Origin: Bullera alba
Lineage: Eukaryota; Basidiomycota; Tremellomycetes; Tremellales; Bulleraceae
Assembly (NCBI GenBank): GCA_001600095.1
Contig: BCIX01000003.1
Coordinates: 62,001 to 126,000 of the forward strand
Direction of reading: 5' to 3'
DNA: 64,000 nt
Part shown: piece by piece, positions 56,508 to 64,000 of the stretch
Layout of the letters: the number at the start of each line of letters is the position of its first letter
Position numbering within the stretch: position 1 is the first letter of the stretch
Program-made: the position numbers and the translations under genes
Notes under the pieces: generated by a model
The model's input: only the letters and a program-made list of their open reading frames with translations
What the model was told of the DNA's origin: nothing
Databases searched by the model: none

Positions 56508-59500
56508 TCACGCCTTGCCAAAGCTCCCCGTCCAGAACGGACTCGGCAACTCGCCCACAAAGTCCCCCATCGGCCTCTCAATCACACACATTTCTCCCTC
56601 CCCGAACCAATCGACGCCGACGACCCCTCTAAACTTGTCACTGACAATCTTGTAAAACTCGGGATCTCTCGCGCTTGATTGTTCCGACGTGGGGGTGTAT
56701 GTCGGCGTTGGCAACCGGTCCGACGAGCCACTCTGTGACACGAGCTCGAGCGCTTCTCTTGCTTCCCTTGCCCGCTTCTTCCTCACCGATCGACTCAGCC
56801 CGTCCCCGGCGAGCTCTAGATCCTCCTTGAGCAGTGGTGGCGCGCCCATGGACCTTGCCAGAGCTGCATTGCCCTTTTTCCCAGCGAGGCGGCCAATGAG
56901 CTCGAGGTCGAGTCGTGCGGTGCAGATCCAGTCGTGTGACCAAATGACGAGCTTGGCCGATTTGGCAGAGTGCCTGGTTGGCTCGAATGTGATTGACTGG
57001 GCTGGGGTGTAGCATTCCCTCAGGGCTTTGTTGAGGGTTGAGAGCTGGGGTGTTGGAGGCAGGAGACGTCGGTGTTCAATGTGGTAGAACATGACGGATC
57101 CGGTGGGCGTGGCCAGGGTGAGCAGGGCCGGATGCGAGGGTGGAAAGGTCAAGGCGCATGGCGCAGTGGGCAGTGTGGGTAGTTTTCCAGACGGCTACAA
57201 GTTAGCAACTGTTAAGCAGTGGGGACTCACCCTCAGAGTGTCCAAGTTCCACACTTCGACCCTGCCTTTGAGATCGGAAAATGCCAACCACTGGCCGTCG
57301 TCACTCGCCGCCATGCAGCTGATCCATTCGCCGGCGTGGGCCGAGGCAATCTCCCCGATATCCTCCAGCTCCTCGGGGGCGTCCATCTCGACGTCGTCGT
57401 CGACGGGAGGTCGCTGTTTCGCCGATTTCCTAAGCTTCTTCCTCGGCTTGACGATCGCCCGGCCTTCATCGCTGAGCTCGGTCAGCTCGCGCCGGAGACA
57501 CGAAGCGATCTTGACGTCCTCGGCCGTCTTGGGAAGCTCTGCAATGACCACCTGGAGCGAGTGGGAGAGACCGAGTATGAGCCGGGCCGAGTCTGGCGTG
57601 AAGAGGAGGGAGGATGCGCCAGTGCCCGTGGATCCGAGCTCGAGGTGGGCGAGGAGCGGCGAGGAGAGGAGTGCGGGGAGGAACGTCCGAAGGCGTGTTG
57701 GCTTGACTAGGCCGGATGGCTATTTGTCAGCGCTGTATTGAGCTATGACTCACCGTTGGGGAGAGGTGGAACAGTTTCGTCTCGTACAGATCCGATACGG
57801 CGAGCCATTGTCCGTCGTTGGAAATGGCAGTGGTGACCAGATTCGTGCGCAGCTAGAGGTCAGCAACGGATGTGAGATGCTTGACCCACCCTGAGATCCA
57901 TATCGAGGAGCTTCTCCCAACCGGCCTCATCATCCAGTACCCTCCAAATACCCACACTGCGCTCTTTTCTCGCAACCACCAGTCTCCCCATTCTCGAGAC
58001 ACTGGTATAGCTCGTACCCCGGCCTCCGCGCCAGTACGACATCTTCCTCGGAAACGACTCGTCGAACAGCACCCTCGAAGCACCCCTATCCTTCTTCGCC
58101 AGGGGATTCACCCTGTCCTTGTCCGCGATCAACACGTCCGAGGCGGTCGACGCCGGGGTGAGCGTGAGTGACATGTCCCACCCGCCCGAGGCGAGCGTGG
58201 GGACAATGTATGGGTCGGCAATGACGTGTGGGGTGTAGGGCGGGAAGATGGACAATGCCCTGACGTCGTGGGAGTGGATCCGCTTGGTCGAGGAGAGGAT
58301 CCACCTCGAAGCGACCGAGGTGAACTGGCACACGCGCTGATCCGGTCCAGAAGTGTACACCGATCGACCAGACTGTCGTCAGCTATGCTATGAGCTTGGG
58401 ACTCACCGGACCAATGACCAAACACATGCCATCCGCTTTGTGCGCTTGGAACGACTGTTTCTGAGCCATGCTCGCGCCGTCCCAAAACGTGACGCTGCCG
58501 AGCGAGTCGGAAGTGACAATCGTGTGGTCACTGAAGTCAGTAGTGTCGATCGGGTTTTACTCACGGCAAGACACCGACGCCCCAGACGATTGTACCCTTT
58601 TGATTTCCCGGCTTCTTGTTCAAACCTTTCTTTTGAACCTTTTCCACCACTGCTCTGCTCTTCAGCGTCACCCTCCCGAGGCCCCTGGACCCGTCGCTGG
58701 GGCTGGGTAGGTCCCATTTTCGGAACGAACTGTCCGAGTTGCCAGTGACAAGGTAGCTATCCCTCCACTCGTCCTCGCCGTCGCTGGTGACGAGTTTGGG
58801 CGGTCCCCAGGCGATGGACACTGTTCTGCAGCGGGACGGCAGGGCGTCGGATCGGAACAGGTGCGGAGGGGGCGGTTCCAACGGGCCTTGAGGGATGGAG
58901 AGGAAGGAGAGGGTGGGCGAGGTGGTGGAGAGGCAGAGCAGGGTGTGAGTCGGGGAGACGGATAGTGACCAGAGAGGGGAAGCGGGGATAGGTGTAGTGT
59001 GCTGTCATCAGCGGTGTACATCGGTTGTGACGTACCAGTATCCTGCCCGTTTTCAAACACCTCTCCACGAGTTCTGTCGAGTCGGACCCCGCGGTGAACA
59101 GCCGCAGATCAGCCACCTTTGGCACGGCATACCCCTTGGTGTGAAAGTTTCCGGCGTCACGGATCACCAGCGCCATGAGCGATATCGTCGGGTGGGTCAG
59201 TGTCGGCGGTAACACCTGCCTAATTAGCTCTCATCTGGGTGCTTGACGCACCTTGTCCAAGACCCAATTGCCGACCCCGCTCTCCTCGTCCTCTCTCTCC
59301 CACTGCCATATCTCCACCTCTCCATTCTCCCTCGCGAGTATGACTGCGCCGAATTCCTCTCTGTCGTCCCTCTTCTTGCCCTTTGACCGGCTCGGGGGCA
59401 GGGGAAGCGGGGCGAAGGACAACGCGGTGATTGGCGACGGGGTGTGCTCGAGGAACCGGCACCGGTGCAGCTGCACCGAGGAGGGTTGTGATACTGGCAT
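56508..59500 (-). CDS. UTP4: U3 snoRNP t-UTP protein UTP4 (WD40)
   Basis: Eight exons: 59500-59252, 59215-59036, 59001-58565, 58530-58407, 58372-57890, 57852-57754, 57719-57231, 57194-56508 (915 aa). All seven introns are 34-37 nt. The start VQLHRCRFLEHTPSPITALS followed by VEIWQW is the Utp4/Cirhin N-terminal repeat. WD-type units continue (HDVRALSIFPP, LASGGWDMSLTLTP, WERF/WNLDT-type endings such as GRVEVWNLDTLR). Utp4 belongs to the t-UTP subcomplex that links rDNA transcription to small-subunit processome assembly. The shared 173-bp gap to TFB4 must hold both promoters. An in-frame ATG at 59590 would add 30 residues but matches the family less well. The stop is 56510-56508. Confidence 0.9.
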
Positions 59501-59673
59501 CCTGGTCGTTGGTGTTCTTAATCTTTGAGCAAGTAGATGTAGAGAGAGTTCATAGGGAAGAGGTGATACGTCGGAAATTTTAAGGTGCATTCGAGTTTTA
59601 CGTAATCCGCGTCAGAGATGATGTACTCGAGCTTTACGATCGCAACAACGCTGTTATCACCGTTCATCACACC

Positions 59674-61157
59674 ATGGCACCGCTCATCGACGTACCGGAC
59701 GAGGAGGGTCTGCCCACCACCCTCTCGCCCTCGCTACTCCTCCTCGTACTCGACATCCACCCGCTCTCATGGTCGATCCTCGCCGAGGGGGAGTCACCGC
59801 TCCCCGTGGACCAATTCGTCAATACCCTAATGGTGTTTCTCAATGCGCATCTGTGTGCGCGCTGGGGCAACGACATTGTGATCTACGGCGCCTCTGCAGG
59901 GAGATCGTAAGTGACCTCGAGGGGTGTGGCTGACGGCGAGAAAACTGCTGTATCCGATACAAGGGGGTCCAGAGTTGGGGCCCAGTGCGAACATGTATCA
60001 CCCGTTCAAACTCCTCGACAAGCGGTTCGAGAGTGGCCTCAAGGCGATGGTCCAGGAGGAGCAGGAGAGGTTTGAGGATGAGGAGGATGCTGGGCGGCTT
60101 AATGGTGGGTGTCAAGTGGGGACGATAGCTGATCAGGGTAGAGCAACCTGCTATCGTATCGGCATTGACAAAGGCGCTCTGCTGTGAGTCCGAGCCTATC
60201 ATCTGTGCACGCATGTACGAGTCCCTCTCTGGGATACATCCCGCTTTCGCTATCACTTTTGTATCCCACTTTCCCTACCACTTCTATATCCCGCTTTCGC
60301 TACCACTTCCACTCACATACCGACCCCGCTCCCACTCTCACGCCATCCCGCTGACACCTCGCAGACATAAACCGGATCACGCCGCAAAACGCCCCGGCGA
60401 CAGACGACGCCTCTGCTGCAACAGCCCCAGACCGCCTCGCTCCGAGGATCATGGTCATCAACGCGACCCCATCATCCACCTCGATCAACGAGAACGCCAA
60501 TGCCAATACCATTGCAAAACCCCCTGCGAAGGGCGGCGGCGAGATGCGGGGTGGTTATGTCGGTTTGATGAACTGTGTCTTTGCAGCTCAGAAAGCGGTA
60601 CGTCATGTTTTTCGGCCCCGCTGACTCTGCAGAAAGTGCCCATAGACGTCCTCACGCTGCCCCCCTTGAGTGGGGGCACTGGCGCGCCAATCTTCCTCCA
60701 GCAAGCGGCGTACCTCACAGAAGGGGTGTACTGGCGCTGGAACGGTAAAGGCGGGTTATTGCAGTATCTCCACGTACGTCCGCCCATCTCGGTCTGTGCT
60801 TATTGTAGGGGATATACCTCCCACCTCCGGCGCTTCGCCAGAGACCGTTCGCCGTCCCGCCTCAGGACGCAGTCGATTTCCGGGCCGTGTGTTTCTGTCA
60901 TCAGGATGTCGTCGATGTGGGCTTTGTGTGTAGCGTTTGCCTGAGCAGTGAGTCGACTGGGAATGTCTGGTGCTGAATTGCTAGTCTTTTGCAAGCCGCT
61001 GCCCGTGTGTCAGATGTGCAAGTGAGTCTAGGAGGTTAGACCGTGCTGACTCGATAGGACCAAGTTTCCGCACAAAATCCTGCCTACGCTCAAAGCACAT
61101 GCGGCGGATATCACCCCGATCCCGGTGCCGCAGACGATCGTACAGTCCAAAAAGTGA
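59674..61157 (+). CDS. TFB4: TFIIH subunit TFB4 (p34)
   Basis: Eight exons: 59674-59906, 59941-60104, 60142-60183, 60365-60597, 60633-60773, 60809-60947, 60985-61021, 61058-61157 (362 aa). Tfb4 has a von Willebrand A-like domain at the N-terminus: LLLLVLDIHPLSWS (the MIDAS-like DxxxxxW start), NDIVIYGASAG, MNCVFAAQKAKVPIDVLTLP, and FLQQAAYLTEGVYW. The C-terminal C4-type zinc finger is complete: C299, C301, C312, C315, C320, C326 and C329 in FRAVCFCHQDVVDVG..CSVCLSIFC..CQMC. It sits in core TFIIH (with Ssl1/p44) and works in promoter opening and nucleotide excision repair. Six introns are 34-37 nt; intron 3 is 181 nt with a minisatellite. Confidence 0.92.
60237..60311. repeat. 25-bp x 3 minisatellite inside a TFB4 intron
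   Basis: Three tandem 25-bp units (60237-60261, 60262-60286, 60287-60311) based on TATCCCGCTTTCGCTACCAC. They differ by a few bases and fill most of TFB4 intron 3. Confidence 0.85.
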
Positions 61158-63628
61158 TCATCGGCTTGAACCCAGCAACGAGGTCATCCAACAACACGCT
61201 ATTCGGAGGGGTTCTCCCGAGTCGACGTCGAGCTGCTGAAATGGATACGTTCATTCGATTTGTGGTGAGTCGTCTACACACAGAGCTGCTCTCTTACGAC
61301 CATTTCCCAGCGCTTGATCATGGGCTTGTCATCCCTGTCACGGGAACTCTCTGTGGGCGGCAGGATGGAACGGCGGAGATGACGCTCAAAGGTCTGGCTT
61401 GGTCATGGCGGATGCATATATCACCATCGTCTGCTCTATGAGCATCTGTACGCTTCTTGTACGCAATGATTGACATGTACGCATCACTCTCCAAGTCGGC
61501 TCGTCTGAAGCATGAAGTTGTCCAAGGAGTCACCGCTCTAGCATCCATCTGCGACCATCTTGTGTTGGGGAGTGCTCCTGAGCATGCATTGGTTGCCGAA
61601 TCTGGATCTGGCAAACGCTGCAAGGTGACAAGTCAGCTCTTGGCATACAATGTCAATCGTTGGACTCACGGACTAGTACTGGCTGGGTGAGAGAGTCGAG
61701 CCACTGGCTCGGGTCCTATGCGCAATCTAGAATGGTCAGCTGGCTGCCATAATCCACTCGACTCACCTTGCACAGTCCAACAGGTTCTCGATGATATAGG
61801 TCAGGTCGTCAGTCAGCCACAGCTGGGTTGGTATCCGCTTGGGACGACTCCTTGGTGGTGGGACTGAGGACAAGCTATTCAGTTGCTGATCGGGACCTGT
61901 TCGTAGCCGAGTTAGCCATGCTACCGATCACTGGCAAGGTCAAACTCACCTCCATTACTCTGCATCGAGTCAACGTCGTTGTGATGGCCAATCATGCTCT
62001 CTACACCACGAGGACACAACCAATACCACCGCCACGCCATCTCCATCTCTCACCTTGCTCTCACGGGGTTTCAAGATGCCACACGGCGTTTGCGTCGGAC
62101 ACGGATTCGTGGCGCCACACCGCGCAGTGGGGCAGGTGACTGTAGGTGACAAACATTGATGGTCGTCATTTGGCAGATCAGGGCAGACCAACAGGGAACG
62201 ACGCGCGGTGGTCAAAGCGCTACCCTGCGCTACCATCCTTTGAGGTCCTTTGGCACTGGGCTCAGGGTTTCACTGGGAAAGCTTATCGGCAGGCGGTGCT
62301 GGCCATCGAGATCGGGCTATACCTTCAGTCCACAGACGGCCGCTACATGCTGCTGCTTGCTGCTTCATGCACGACCAAAGTGGATGATGAACATGTCAGG
62401 CTGTTGCCGCATGAGATATGAGATCTGGCGATCGCTCATGTTTCGGAGCTGCAAACTGAAACTCTATCGGCCGCGGGAGGGCGCGGGAAGGCGCGGGATC
62501 ATGCGGCTGGGGAGGGCTGGGGATTATTTCGAATAAATGCAGCGAATTTGCTTCCGTTGAACGGCCAGATCGTTCCCACATCGCATCGCATCGCAGAGTA
62601 GGCAGCCCTAGGCAGCCCTTCGGCATCGGGTTTGACAGGGTGGTCACAGCGTCCATTCACCGCACAAACAACACCTGATGGTCCACGAGGCAGGATGTCG
62701 CGCTTCTGGAGGGTCAAAGTGAGTGCGTTGAAGCAGAAGCGTTGGGTACTGACCGCTCGTCGCAGCCATCTCACGGTGAGATGCCAACACAATCCGGCGG
62801 TTGAATGCAGAGCCAATCTCTTTTGACTCGTCGTGACGAATGGAGATGTCAAGGGATACAGAGCCACGAGCCCATTGTCGGGGGCGTCGACCATATAGGT
62901 CGAGGCCTCGGCTTACAATGAGGTCTCTGCGGTCTCAAATCCAAGGCTGTCCGACACGACTCTGTAAGTCTTGATACGCTGTCTAGCACGCTGACGACAG
63001 AGCGCAGCATCCACTCGCTGCCATGAGCTAAGAGGTATGTTCCTAGTGTACGCCTACCCAGCTGACTCTCGTCGTCGCAGAGAGTCCAACAACCGCCCAA
63101 CGCCAGAGACGCCTGATCGAGAGGAGTGAGTCTACCCTTTACATCAAGCGGTATGCTGACCTCTTACTAGATCTACCTAACTCTACGTACCGACGCGACT
63201 AGAAGGGGGGAGCTATGCTCGTTGGTGCACCGATTATGAATATGTTCAGGGTTGCTCTTTTATATGGCTCCGCCTGTACAACCTCACTATCATCACCTGT
63301 ACACCTACCATCCATGCCCAACCACGCTAGCTAGGTCACGGTTTCGGTGCAGCGGCCAGGCCTTTCATCTCAGCTATACCAGTCCCACCATCAGCGGTGT
63401 GAGCACCCAGCGTCGTAGTGGCCGTCACCCAGGTCGTACCTGGGCACTAGCGTCATCGACCATCGGATCTGGACCTAGGTATAAACTTTTGGTGGCGTCA
63501 GGGGGGTTAATTGCATCAGTTTGAGGATGGAAGGTGGTGGCCTTCAGGGTCGCCGTCCAGGCCCCGAACATGGAACGGAGAGGATAGTGGAGGGTGTCCG
63601 GAGGAGAGCTTTGGTGGGATGAGAATCT
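61158..63628. other. Long stretch without recognised genes
   Basis: 2.5 kb. Frames on both strands are short and without domains. Small tandem duplications occur: GGCGCGGGA-like units near 62475-62500, CATCG units near 62580-62596, and a duplicated AGGCAGCCCT near 62600-62621. No tRNA, rRNA or mobile element identified. It may contain non-coding transcripts or decayed sequence. Confidence 0.4.
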
Positions 63629-64000
63629 ATGCAGGATGGTCAACTTCGTCCTCCTCGACTCGAATCACTCTTCAGCGATCCGTATCAAACTCCACACTCC
63701 TCTACAACATCAATCCCTCACTTCACCTCAAACCACCACCACCACCAACCCCACCGCCGCCAGCTGGACTACAGAAACGCAGTCACAGAGAGAGGACGTC
63801 CATCAGTGAGTTCAGATCCGTCCTTCCAGTCGAGCTCGAGCCCCTCCCTATACCCTCCCTTCTTCATCCATCCAGGCCGATTGAGAGCGATACACGTCCG
63901 ATCCTTCTCATACCCATCTGCAATCATCCCGCCAATTGCTGTCGAGTCTTGAGAGCGCGAAGATGGCGCTTCTCCACCTCCCCTCCCTCCCAATTCCACT
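63629..64000 (+). CDS. Possible 5' part of a further gene, cut by the right edge
   Basis: An ATG at 63629 opens a frame (MQDGQLRPPRLESLFSDPYQ...) rich in Pro, Ser and His, typical of disordered N-termini in this window. It runs to a stop near 63952. Donor-like GTGAGT at about 63805 and an AG acceptor near 63877 suggest an intron, after which the frame would continue past the window end. No family recognised. Weak support, since no conserved domain is visible. Confidence 0.3.

Overview
The window is ordinary-looking chromosomal DNA from a fungus, most likely a basidiomycete yeast of the Tremellomycetes. That guess rests on dense genes on both strands, high GC, many short GT-AG introns (34-60 nt) with CTGAC/CTAAC branch-like motifs just before the acceptor, CT-rich leaders, and protein families typical of basidiomycetes. 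It is not prokaryotic: no operons, CRISPR arrays, insertion sequences or RNA genes were recognised. I reconstructed 27 spliced or single-exon protein genes by following reading frames across GT..AG (twice GC..AG) junctions. One is cut by the left edge, and a possible further gene is cut by the right edge.

Layout. 0-12 kb: a mitochondrial-looking double [2Fe-2S] protein (Apd1/Aim32 domain fused to a ferredoxin); a 1751-residue DH-BAR-SH3 Rho-GEF of Tuba type; RNA polymerase II subunit RPB4; and the mitochondrial tRNA 2-thiolase MTU1 with a long Gly/Arg-rich tail. 12-27 kb: a TauD-type dioxygenase, an unknown protein with an unresolved 5' end, a single-pass membrane protein with a cytoplasmic SH3 domain, a secreted CHRD protein, a Dal5-type permease and an isopenicillin-N-synthase-like dioxygenase. 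28-38 kb: an arrestin-like protein with a Cys-rich tail, a SYLF-domain protein, a monocarboxylate-transporter-like MFS protein, a D-2-hydroxyacid dehydrogenase and a FAM210/DUF1279 mitochondrial protein. 39-50 kb: Rac1, a probable complex I accessory subunit, phosphomannose isomerase, a DUF4211-type protein, UTP23 and a small unknown nuclear-looking protein. 51-61 kb: a SUZ/SUZ-C protein, URC1, eIF3h, UTP4 and the TFIIH subunit TFB4. The last 2.8 kb is largely gene-free.

The genes do not form one pathway. Loose functional links are actin/Rho signalling (the DH-BAR-SH3 GEF, Rac1, SYLF protein, membrane SH3 protein), ribosome biogenesis (UTP23, UTP4), Fe-dependent oxygenases beside transporters, and several mitochondrial proteins. 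I saw no clearly new multi-gene system. The most unusual items are the fused two-cluster Fe-S protein, the MTU1 tail, a block of genes with 34-37 nt introns, an in-frame 48-nt GC-AG intron, a 25-bp x3 minisatellite inside a TFB4 intron, a G-quadruplex-capable intron in UTP23 and an apparent frame break in the unknown gene near 15.6 kb.
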